Shown: positions 32,373 to 38,963 of the stretch, piece by piece
Position numbering within the stretch: position 1 is the stretch's first letter
How the letters are laid out: the number at the start of each line of letters is the position of its first letter
Assembly (NCBI GenBank): GCA_947176915.1
Contig: CAMWSM010000019.1
Span: 1-38,963, forward strand
DNA from: an uncultured Porphyromonadaceae bacterium
Lineage (GTDB): Bacteria > Bacteroidota > Bacteroidia > Bacteroidales > Muribaculaceae
Direction: 5' to 3'
DNA: 38,963 bases
Notes under the pieces: model-generated
The model's input: only the letters and a program-made list of their open reading frames with translations
Told to the model about the DNA's origin: nothing
The model's database searches: none
Program-made: the position numbers and the translations under genes

Positions 32373-33986
32373 TCAATCAGGAAGATTATCAATCCAGGTT
32401 ACTCTTGTGCCAAGATTTGCCACTTGTTCTTCAAAATTATCACGATCTATGGCACGGTTGCGCATACGGTTGCGATAGGTGTAGACGGTGTTGACGGAGT
32501 ATTGGAGAATCTGAGCGATCTTAGTGCTCTGAGTAATTCCCAGACGAATGAACACATAAATTCGCAGTTCGGGATTAAGGAGCTCGCCCGGTTTGAGCTC
32601 AATCTTTTTGTCAGGTTCGAGGAGGGTGTTGATGCTTTCCACGAAGTCGGGATAGAGATCAAGAAGCGCCTTGTCGACGAGGGAATAGAAGGTGTCGGCA
32701 TCTTGATCATTGATTTTTCCGGAGTTGATCATCTTGAGTAGGTCGTCAGTCTGTCCGGCGGCAATTTTTCTTCCCACGAGTTTGGTCAGGCTTTCAAGGC
32801 GGCTGGAATAGTTGGAGCATAGGGCGATGAAGTTGCCGATATATGCTTCAAGTTTCTTGGTGGAAGAGGAGAGCTTTTTCTCGTTGGCGCGTATTCTGCG
32901 GGTAGAGCGCAGGAAGATGTAGGCGAGGAGGGCGGTGAGGATGAAAAGCACTGTTGAGGTGATGGCATAAATCGTCATTGACGTATGAGATTTTTTCAAC
33001 TCTTTCCGGTTGGTAGCTTCTATCAGGGATGCTATATTTGATATTGCCGCCGTGCGCATACGGACATTTCCGCTGATGGCGTCGTCCAAAGACTGGGAGA
33101 TATATCGGTTTGCGCGTTCGTGCTCGCCTTGCTGATACAGCCAGCGTGCGAGTTCCTGCAGGGCGAGTCCCTCTTTGACATTGGCCTGAATGTCACTTTG
33201 AGCAGCAATTGCGAGATAATTGACATACTCGTCGAAATTGCCCTGTTTTTTGTAAGCCTGCGCTAACTGATATGCCAGCATTCCATGGAAATTGTCAGAC
33301 ACCGGAACCTCTTTCAAGAAACGGGAGAGCATTATTTCGGCACGCTGCCAGTCGGAGGAATCGACAAGGTCGGAGCAATATAGGAATCGATACATGATGT
33401 CCGTGTCGGGGAGATGTTTAAGCAAACTGTCTTTAGCAGCATTCTGACGCAGCTGAAGTATATTTACATATTTATCCATTCCCTGGGCCTGTGAGGAGGC
33501 GTATGAATAAGCCATGCGGATAGTGTTCCAGTATTCATTTTTCATTTCCGGCGATACGTGTTCAGGGTGGATGGAATCCAGTGACGTGAGAGCTGCGTAG
33601 AAAAGTCCGCTGGTGCTCAACGCCTGAATGAAGGTTAGCTTTGTGTGCAGGCGCTCGTCGGCGGAAAGTGAGGAGGGTGAGAAAAATATGGCGTGCTGGG
33701 CTGCTATAACGGCGGAATCGGCATTAAGCAACCTATATTGGGAGGAGAGTTCAAGCAGAGTTTTCCAAATTTCAATAGAATCGGTCAGTGTGTGCGTTTG
33801 GGCTTGCAGAGAATCTATTATGAGACGTTTTTTATTCCTATATATATCTATGTTGTCCAAAGTGTGGTCAAGAGCTTTCAGCTGATCGCGTGGATTGCCC
33901 GGACGGAGGGAAGCAGATTCCTGACGGGAACAGGAAAAAATAGGAATGAAAGTCAGGAGTATAAAAATTGAAATGAGTTTTCGCAT
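32373..33986 (-). CDS. DUF6377-like membrane regulator with C-terminal HTH
   Basis: This 537-residue protein has an N-terminal signal or lipobox-like segment (FIPIFSC, C19), a periplasmic helical TPR-like domain (about 30-340) and one transmembrane helix near 348-368 (YAITSTVLFILTALLAYIF). A short coiled coil follows, then a cytosolic C-terminal domain ending in a LuxR-type helix-turn-helix with STKIAQILQYSVNTVYTYRNR (residues about 490-511). This layout is that of the Bacteroidetes DUF6377 family. It should sense something in the periplasm and act on transcription, like a one-component SusR-type regulator. Its target is unknown; the sus-type operon lies 27 kb away. Confidence 0.85.
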   Translation of the reverse strand: MRKLISIFILLTFIPIFSCSRQESASLRPGNPRDQLKALDHTLDNIDIYRNKKRLIIDSLQAQTHTLTDSIEIWKTLLELSSQYRLLNADSAVIAAQHAIFFSPSSLSADERLHTKLTFIQALSTSGLFYAALTSLDSIHPEHVSPEMKNEYWNTIRMAYSYASSQAQGMDKYVNILQLRQNAAKDSLLKHLPDTDIMYRFLYCSDLVDSSDWQRAEIMLSRFLKEVPVSDNFHGMLAYQLAQAYKKQGNFDEYVNYLAIAAQSDIQANVKEGLALQELARWLYQQGEHERANRYISQSLDDAISGNVRMRTAAISNIASLIEATNRKELKKSHTSMTIYAITSTVLFILTALLAYIFLRSTRRIRANEKKLSSSTKKLEAYIGNFIALCSNYSSRLESLTKLVGRKIAAGQTDDLLKMINSGKINDQDADTFYSLVDKALLDLYPDFVESINTLLEPDKKIELKPGELLNPELRIYVFIRLGITQSTKIAQILQYSVNTVYTYRNRMRNRAIDRDNFEEQVANLGTRVTWIDNLPD

Positions 33987-34025
33987 GAGATGAAGTTGAT
34001 TTTGAAAGTTGTGAAAGATTCACAG

Positions 34026-34058
34026 ATTGCAAATTTACGGAATTTTTTATTAATTTTG
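34026..34058 (+). promoter_or_regulatory. Promoter of the M16 peptidase operon
   Basis: ATTG (34026-34029) and TAATTTTG (34051-34058) are 21 nt apart. The 5' UTR carries an exact 15-nt direct repeat, TTCAACAGGTAGAAA, at 34063 and 34080. A TAAATTTG on the minus strand at 34030-34037 may serve the divergent DUF6377 gene. Confidence 0.7.
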
Positions 34059-34096
34059 CGCATTCAACAGGTAGAAACTTTCAACAGGTAGAAAAT

Positions 34097-35320
34097 ATGA
34101 CAAAACCCTATACGGTGTTCACTCTTGGAAACGGGATGAGAGTGTTATGCTGGCAGACGGATAGCCTTGTGAGTTACGTCGGTGTTGCCGTCAACGCCGG
34201 GAGCCGTGATGAGCGTAAGGATAAGGAGGGACTGGCTCATTTTGTGGAACATACGGTTTTTAAAGGAACCGAGCGCAGGAAAGGTTGGCAGATTTCGGAA
34301 AGGATGGAGTCGGTGGGGGGAGATCTTAATGCTTACACGTCGAAAGAGGAGACTATGATATATACAGGCGCACCGGCAGGCTATGAGGACCGGGCGGCTG
34401 AGTTGCTGGCTGACATTGTAAGGAACAGCCGTTTCCCTAAGGATGAGATAGAGATGGAGAAAGGAGTGGTGATCGAGGAGATAAACAGTTATCTTGATTC
34501 TCCCTCTGAGTCGGTGTTCGACAGGTTTGAGGATCTTGCCTATAAGGGGTCGGGTCTTGCCCATAATATATTGGGAACGCCTGAGAGCGTTAAGGGTCTG
34601 ACTCCGGAGGATTGTCGCGGTTTTCTCGATAGTTTCTATACGCCCTGCAATATGGTGCTTTATTGTTGCTCGCCTGTTGATCCGGATAAATTTTTGAAAA
34701 TTGCAGAGAGACATTTCGGAGGGTTGCATTTTCCCGTAGTGCCTCATGACAGGAATGTGCCGTCGGAAATGGAAAAATTCTCGCTGACGGAGGATTTCGG
34801 GACACATCAGGCGAATACGATTGTCGGGGCGCGAATCATAGGGAGAAATGATCCGAGGCGTTATGCTTTCTACCTGCTTAACAATTATCTCGGAGGACCC
34901 GGGATGAACACTCGCCTTAACAGGGAGCTTAGGGAAAAGAGGGGGCTGGTGTATGCCGTGGAGAGTAATCTCAGCCTAATGTCTAATGCCGGTCTTTTTA
35001 TGATATATTTCGGCACGGATCCCTCGAATGTGGATAAATGCCGGAAGATAATAGCCTCCGAACTTGAAAAGGCTGCCATGTCAAGGTTGTCTGACAGAAT
35101 GTTTGATAAGATCAAGAGGCAATATCGCGGACAGCTTGTTGTGTCGTCCGAACGCAAGGAGGGGAGAATAATGACAATGGCTCGTGGATTGCTTTTTACC
35201 GGCGAGCTTAGGGATGTGCGCACACAGATGGAGGGGATAATGGCTGTTACTTCGGAGGATATGAGAATGGCTGCGGAAATGATAGTGCCTGCGAAATGTT
35301 CCACTCTTACATTAATTTGA
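34097..35320 (+). CDS. M16 family zinc metallopeptidase
   Basis: This 407-residue protein has the inverted zinc-binding motif H48-FV-E51-H52 in GLAHFVEHTVFKG, followed about 75 residues later by the third ligand region MEKGVVIEEINSY. No signal peptide is visible, so it is probably cytosolic. Its length is that of a single-chain bacterial M16B peptidase (insulinase/processing-peptidase type). It likely degrades small peptides. It heads a four-gene run on the plus strand; dusB follows after 3 nt. Confidence 0.93.
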   Translation: MTKPYTVFTLGNGMRVLCWQTDSLVSYVGVAVNAGSRDERKDKEGLAHFVEHTVFKGTERRKGWQISERMESVGGDLNAYTSKEETMIYTGAPAGYEDRAAELLADIVRNSRFPKDEIEMEKGVVIEEINSYLDSPSESVFDRFEDLAYKGSGLAHNILGTPESVKGLTPEDCRGFLDSFYTPCNMVLYCCSPVDPDKFLKIAERHFGGLHFPVVPHDRNVPSEMEKFSLTEDFGTHQANTIVGARIIGRNDPRRYAFYLLNNYLGGPGMNTRLNRELREKRGLVYAVESNLSLMSNAGLFMIYFGTDPSNVDKCRKIIASELEKAAMSRLSDRMFDKIKRQYRGQLVVSSERKEGRIMTMARGLLFTGELRDVRTQMEGIMAVTSEDMRMAAEMIVPAKCSTLTLI

Positions 35321-35323
35321 TAT

Positions 35324-36301
35324 ATGAAGATAGGAAATATAGATCTTGGCGAGCGTCCGGTGATGCTTGCTCCGATGGAGGATGTAACGGATCCCTCCTT
35401 CCGGCTTATCTGTCGGGAGCAGGGTGCGCGAATGGTCTATACGGAATTTGTATCGGCGGAGGCTTTGGTAAGGAATATAGCCTCTACTGCGCGTAAGCTG
35501 CATATAGACGAGAGGGAGCGTCCGGTAGCGATACAGATCTACGGCAGGGATGTGGAGCCTATGGTGGAGGCTGCCAAGATGGTGGAGGCGGCTCAGCCGG
35601 ATCTTATTGATATAAATTTCGGATGCCCGGTGAAGAAAGTGGCAGGTAAGGGAGCGGGAGCGGGAATGCTGCGCGATATTCCCAAGATGCTTGCCATAAC
35701 CGAGGCAGTGGTTAAGAGCGTGTCGCTTCCCGTTACTGTCAAGACGCGTCTTGGCTGGGATTGCGAGAATAAGATAATCCGCGATTTAGGCCCGAGGCTT
35801 CAGGATTGCGGCATAAAGGCTCTGACAGTGCATGGTAGGACTCGCTCGCAGATGTACACCGGTCAGGCGGATTGGACTCTTATCGGAGAATTGAAGGGGG
35901 ATTCACGGATGGAGATTCCCGTAATAGGGAATGGCGACATAACCACTCCGGAGGGTTGCAGAAAAGCCTTTGAGGAGTATGGAGTGGATGGGGTGATGAT
36001 AGGAAGGGGCGCTATCGGCGCTCCATGGATTTTCAAGGAGGTGGATTCATTTATGAGAGGAGCTCCGGTAAAGGTGGAAGATGCCGAGAAATTCGCGCTT
36101 CTCCGGCGTCAGATTCGTGAGAGTATTGACAGAATCGATGAGTACAGGGGGATACTTCATATCCGGCGCCATCTGGCTGCCACCCCCTTGTTCAAGGGCT
36201 TGCCTGATTTCCGCCATATAAGGATAAGGATGCTGAGGGCAGAGACTGCCGATGAATTAGAACAGATTTTCCGTGAAATAGAGGATAAATATTTCGGATA
36301 A
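35324..36301 (+). CDS. dusB: tRNA-dihydrouridine synthase, DusB type
   Basis: This 325-residue flavoenzyme reduces uridine to dihydrouridine in the D-loop of tRNAs. Hallmarks are LAPMEDVTDPSFR at 15-27, the catalytic cysteine C101 in DINFGCPVKKVAGKGAG, VKTRLGW, the HGRTRSQMYTGQADW motif and GVMIGRGAIGAPW near the C-terminal end of the barrel, and the helical C-terminal domain. It is close to the DusB group. The start is 3 nt after the M16 stop codon, so the two are co-transcribed. Confidence 0.94.
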   Translation: MKIGNIDLGERPVMLAPMEDVTDPSFRLICREQGARMVYTEFVSAEALVRNIASTARKLHIDERERPVAIQIYGRDVEPMVEAAKMVEAAQPDLIDINFGCPVKKVAGKGAGAGMLRDIPKMLAITEAVVKSVSLPVTVKTRLGWDCENKIIRDLGPRLQDCGIKALTVHGRTRSQMYTGQADWTLIGELKGDSRMEIPVIGNGDITTPEGCRKAFEEYGVDGVMIGRGAIGAPWIFKEVDSFMRGAPVKVEDAEKFALLRRQIRESIDRIDEYRGILHIRRHLAATPLFKGLPDFRHIRIRMLRAETADELEQIFREIEDKYFG

Positions 36302-36337
36302 AATGAGGGTGGCCTTATAATAACTAAATTATTTTCG

Positions 36338-37102
36338 ATGAGAAAGATTGTCTTTATTGTTTTTGGAATATTGGCTGCGTTGGGAATGAGCGGCCAGGAG
36401 GTTCAGACATATAAGGTGGAGGTTGGGCAGTTTGACAAGCTGCGAGTCACGGATAATGTCAATGTCGTGTATCGCTGTCTGCCTGACTCAACAGGTTTCA
36501 TACAGTATCGTGGCAGGAAAGAGTTTGCAGATGCCTTCATAGTGACTCCCAAGGATGGGCAGCTGCGCATTCAGGTCTCAACGGAGGATGTGGGTAATCC
36601 TGATCTCCCGGTGCTGTATGTCTATTCCGATTTTCTGACACTTGCGGAAAATTCCTCCGACTTTACTCTCAGGATAGAGAATCCGGCTCCCTGTGCTGTC
36701 TTTAAGGCTACTCAGATCGGTAACGGGAAGCTGACTGTTGAGAATCTTAAAGCCAATAAGGTGGATGCGGCTCTTGCAACCGGAAACGGCACTGTCAGCC
36801 TTTCCGGGAGATGCAGGGAGGCGGTCTTCAAGATGGTCGGGACAGGCATGATAGCGGCAGACCGGCTGGAGGCGGAGAAGGTTCAGTGTAAGATATTGGG
36901 AAGCGGCTCTATAGGGTGTTGGCCGCGTGATTTGCTAAACATCAGGGGAATAGGTTCAACAAAGATTTATTATAAAGGGGAACCGGTCATTAAAAAGATA
37001 GGAGGGGGAAAGGTGTTCCGCCTGCCTGATGACGACGGGGGCAGAGGGGATATAAATGTTGAGGAGGATTATCAGGAAGAGAATGGTGTAGAGGATGAAT
37101 GA
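36338..37102 (+). CDS. GIN-domain (DUF2807-like) exported protein
   Basis: This 254-residue exported protein has a signal peptide ending near GMSGQ (residue 20). The body starts with VEVGQFDKLRVTDNVNVVY and continues in repeated strands with a turn every 20 residues, such as LENSSDFTLRIENPAP and LGSGSIGCW; this is the single-stranded beta-helix of head GIN/DUF2807 proteins. The tail is acidic (EEDYQEENGVEDE). Its role is unknown, likely at the cell envelope. Its stop codon overlaps the start of the flippase gene by 8 nt (ATGAATGA), so translation may be coupled. Confidence 0.85.
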   Translation: MRKIVFIVFGILAALGMSGQEVQTYKVEVGQFDKLRVTDNVNVVYRCLPDSTGFIQYRGRKEFADAFIVTPKDGQLRIQVSTEDVGNPDLPVLYVYSDFLTLAENSSDFTLRIENPAPCAVFKATQIGNGKLTVENLKANKVDAALATGNGTVSLSGRCREAVFKMVGTGMIAADRLEAEKVQCKILGSGSIGCWPRDLLNIRGIGSTKIYYKGEPVIKKIGGGKVFRLPDDDGGRGDINVEEDYQEENGVEDE

Positions 37103-38573
37103 AGAGGGGAAAACGTGTGAAGAGCCGTCGCTGAAATTGCGCACGGCACGCACGCTTAAATGGAACACTATCGATCGGCTTGCCTCGCAGGTGCTCTACG
37201 GAGTGGTGGGGGTCGTGCTTGCCAATGTAGTGTCGCAGGAGGATTTTGGTCTTGTGGGAGCGTTGCTTGTGTTTCAGTCGTTTGCCATAATTTTTGCCGA
37301 TAGCGGCTTTGGAGCGGCGTTATTGCAGAGGAAAGACCCGACGGAGGAGGATTATTCTACAGTGTTTTGGTTTAACTTTGTGGTAAGCGTGGGGATTTAT
37401 TGGATCTTATGGTTTGGAGCGCCCCTTATAGCCGATATATTTCAAGGCGACCGCAGGTTGATACCACTCTCAAAGGTGATGTTTCTTACGTTTGTCTTGA
37501 ACGCTCTTGCCATTGTGCAGACCAATCGCCTTATGAAACGTATGGATGTCAAGATGATTGCCGTGAGCAATGTCGTGGCGCAAATCACCGGAGGAGGGGT
37601 AGGAGTAGGACTTGCTTTAGGCGGATTTGGAGCCTGGGCATTGGTGTGGCAGTCGGTAACTCTTGCCGGGGTTAAGACCGGTATTCTTTGGGCTACCGGG
37701 AGATGGCATCCATGTTGTTTCATAAAGCGTGAATCTCTTCGCCGTGTGTGGAGAATAGGGTTGAGTGTGTTTTCGTCGTCAATGCTCAACACCCTCTTCC
37801 TCACTCTTTATTCATTCGTGATAGGAGCTTTTTATTCTCTCCGTTCGTTGGGCGTATACACCCAGGCGGATAAATGGAGCAAGATGGGCAGTGCATCACT
37901 TTCCCAAGTGTTGACCGCAAGTTTTGTGCCTTTGCTTTCAAGGGTTCAGGATGTGTCGGAAGATTTTCTCCGTTATGTGAGGAAGATTAACAGGTTTACG
38001 GGTTTTATCCTATTTCCGGCGTTGATAGGATTAGCGGCAGTTGGCGAACCCCTTTTCCATACCCTTTTCGGGCATAAATGGGATGCAGCCATACCTCTTT
38101 TCATGATATTGACTGTGAGAGGTATACCGGTGGTGCTTGTTTCTCTTTATGGCAATTATCTTTTATCGAAGGGTTATGGGAAGAAATTGTTTACTATCGA
38201 GGTTATAAAGGATGCGGCTATTTTGCTTGCCATCGTCATCACGATAGGGAGCCGGAGGGTGGAGACGCTGGTATGGGGCCAGTTGTGGGCGTCGTGTGCC
38301 ACTTATATTTTAGTGGTTGCCATGACCGCTAAGGCGATCGGTTATCCTCTGTGGAGAATGGTAGGGGATTTATTGCCTTTTATGATAGCATCGTTGTGTA
38401 TGGCAGTGGTATGCTATTTAGCGGGAGAGATGGTAGACACTCCTATACTGAGGCTTTGTGTTGAGGTTGTTTTAGGAGGAGGGTTTTATGTAGTTGTGAT
38501 ATGGATGTTTCGTTTTCCTGAACTTAATGATGCGTTGGGATATCTGCTGGGACGGTTCCGGCGCCGGAAATGA
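37095..38573 (+). CDS. Polysaccharide flippase, Wzx/WzxC-like
   Basis: This 492-residue inner membrane protein has about 14 hydrophobic segments in the layout of the MOP/MVF superfamily (oligosaccharide flippases). N-terminal marks are LKWNTIDRLASQVLYGVVGVVLANVVSQEDFGLVGALLVFQ (cited only as the pieces LKWNTIDRLASQ and SQEDFGLVG) and ALLQRKDPTEEDYSTVFWFN; these are typical of the lipopolysaccharide-type WzxC group. It should flip an undecaprenyl-linked sugar unit to the periplasm. No glycosyltransferase genes lie next to it in this window. It starts inside the preceding stop codon. Confidence 0.9.
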   Translation: MNEEGKTCEEPSLKLRTARTLKWNTIDRLASQVLYGVVGVVLANVVSQEDFGLVGALLVFQSFAIIFADSGFGAALLQRKDPTEEDYSTVFWFNFVVSVGIYWILWFGAPLIADIFQGDRRLIPLSKVMFLTFVLNALAIVQTNRLMKRMDVKMIAVSNVVAQITGGGVGVGLALGGFGAWALVWQSVTLAGVKTGILWATGRWHPCCFIKRESLRRVWRIGLSVFSSSMLNTLFLTLYSFVIGAFYSLRSLGVYTQADKWSKMGSASLSQVLTASFVPLLSRVQDVSEDFLRYVRKINRFTGFILFPALIGLAAVGEPLFHTLFGHKWDAAIPLFMILTVRGIPVVLVSLYGNYLLSKGYGKKLFTIEVIKDAAILLAIVITIGSRRVETLVWGQLWASCATYILVVAMTAKAIGYPLWRMVGDLLPFMIASLCMAVVCYLAGEMVDTPILRLCVEVVLGGGFYVVVIWMFRFPELNDALGYLLGRFRRRK

Positions 38574-38602
38574 TACAGGATAATCGTATATTGTAATTTT
38601 GT

Positions 38603-38674
38603 GGCTTTGCTGAGAATATCGAGAGGGCTATGGTAAGGATTGCTTGGGGCTTTGCTGAGAATATCTAGAGGGCT
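38603..38674 (+). repeat. 27-nt direct repeat downstream of the flippase gene
   Basis: GGCTTTGCTGAGAATATC plus GAGAGGGCT at 38603-38629 recurs at 38648-38674 with one change (G to T). The unit spacing is 45 nt. The rest of 38574-38889 is AT-rich with no other features that I see except the tRNA promoter and a short hairpin CGCTG/CAGCG before the tRNA. Confidence 0.8.
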
Positions 38675-38803
38675 TTGGGATAATCATAGTCTGTTTTATT
38701 TTGGCCTATTCAAAACTATGGAATAAAATGTGTTTTGTAAATTATTGATTAGTAGATATATAAAACAAAACAGGCTAAAACGATTAAAAAAAGTGAGAAA
38801 ATA

Positions 38804-38835
38804 TTTGGTAGAATAAGAAATAATGTCTAACTTTG
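38804..38835 (+). promoter_or_regulatory. Promoter of tRNA-Phe
   Basis: TTTG (38804-38807) and TAACTTTG (38828-38835) are 20 nt apart, a full consensus match. A hairpin CGCTG-aagaga-CAGCG lies in the transcript before the mature tRNA. Confidence 0.82.
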
Positions 38836-38889
38836 CACTCGCAAACGGGAAACAACAACGCTGAAGAGACAGCGAATCCCCAAGTAAAC

Positions 38890-38962
38890 GGTGCCATAGC
38901 TCAGTTGGTAGAGCAAAGGACTGAAAATCCTTGTGTCCCCGGTTCGATTCCTGGTGGCACCA
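38890..38962 (+). tRNA. tRNA-Phe (GAA)
   Basis: A 73-nt cloverleaf with acceptor stem GGTGCCA/TGGCACC. The anticodon loop CTGAAAA between AAGGA and TCCTT gives anticodon GAA. The T-arm carries GGTTCGATTCC. CCA is not encoded in the visible sequence, which ends one base after the tRNA. Confidence 0.95.
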
Positions 38963-38963
38963 C

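Noticed and set aside
34145-34807. A 220-codon open frame on the minus strand opposite the M16 peptidase gene
   Set aside because: It is antisense to the zinc-binding region of an evident peptidase and shows no protein-like pattern.
1-38963. Prophage or integrative element bounded by tRNA genes
   Set aside because: There is no integrase, phage or conjugation gene, and no tRNA fragment repeat is visible.

Overview
The window looks like a chromosomal segment of a gut Bacteroidales bacterium, most likely Muribaculaceae or a close relative. The reasons are a SusC/SusD pair with SusE/SusF-type lipoproteins, Bacteroidetes-only families (DUF4836, DUF2027-Smr, DUF6377), lipoproteins with short lipoboxes, C-terminal tails resembling type IX secretion sorting domains, and about a dozen promoters of the Bacteroidetes form TTTG-N19-21-TAnnTTTG. 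Family names come from reading the translations; no database search was possible.

Layout. 1-1.5 kb: tRNA-Tyr, a terminator, a 9-nt tandem repeat and an aspartate-type aminotransferase, all on the minus strand. 1.6-5 kb: a DUF4836-like lipoprotein, then an ABC ATPase and an FtsX-like permease. 5-14.3 kb: an alpha-glucan (starch-type) utilisation locus, susC-susD-susE-like-susF-like, with an elaborate upstream region, followed by a separately promoted secreted protein with a possible leader peptide. 14.4-17 kb: a REP-associated tyrosine transposase (RAYT) with REP-like hairpins, a MINPP-type histidine phosphatase, and a 35-bp perfect inverted repeat. 17.2-24.9 kb: sufB, phoH, a DUF2027-Smr gene, a DUF695 gene and a secreted GH13 alpha-amylase. 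This stretch is interrupted by two four-helix-bundle (23S rRNA IVP-like) genes, each between inverted arrays of short tandem repeats, and a third inverted array pair with no gene inside. 24.9-29.4 kb (minus): two membrane coiled-coil proteins, a tiny lipoprotein, tRNA-Leu and rpoN. 29.6-34 kb: a TPR membrane protein, a ClC channel/transporter preceded by a probable small RNA or attenuated leader, and a DUF6377 regulator. 34-38.9 kb (plus): M16 peptidase, dusB, a GIN-domain protein, a polysaccharide flippase and tRNA-Phe.

How the genes work together. The SusCDEF-like proteins would capture and import alpha-glucan oligosaccharides at the outer membrane. The secreted amylase 9 kb downstream and the small secreted protein with a glycan-binding-like fold may take part in the same process. 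The rest is mostly housekeeping: Fe-S assembly, tRNA modification, sigma-54 and envelope biogenesis.

The most unusual content is the repeat biology. Three loci share one architecture: inverted arrays of about 7-nt units that begin in or just after the stop codon of the upstream gene. Two of them carry an IVP-like four-helix-bundle gene and one is empty. I interpret these as small non-autonomous cassettes of a poorly described kind. Separately, the RAYT gene has two inverted REP-like hairpins with a common core and covarying stems just downstream, which are candidate substrates.
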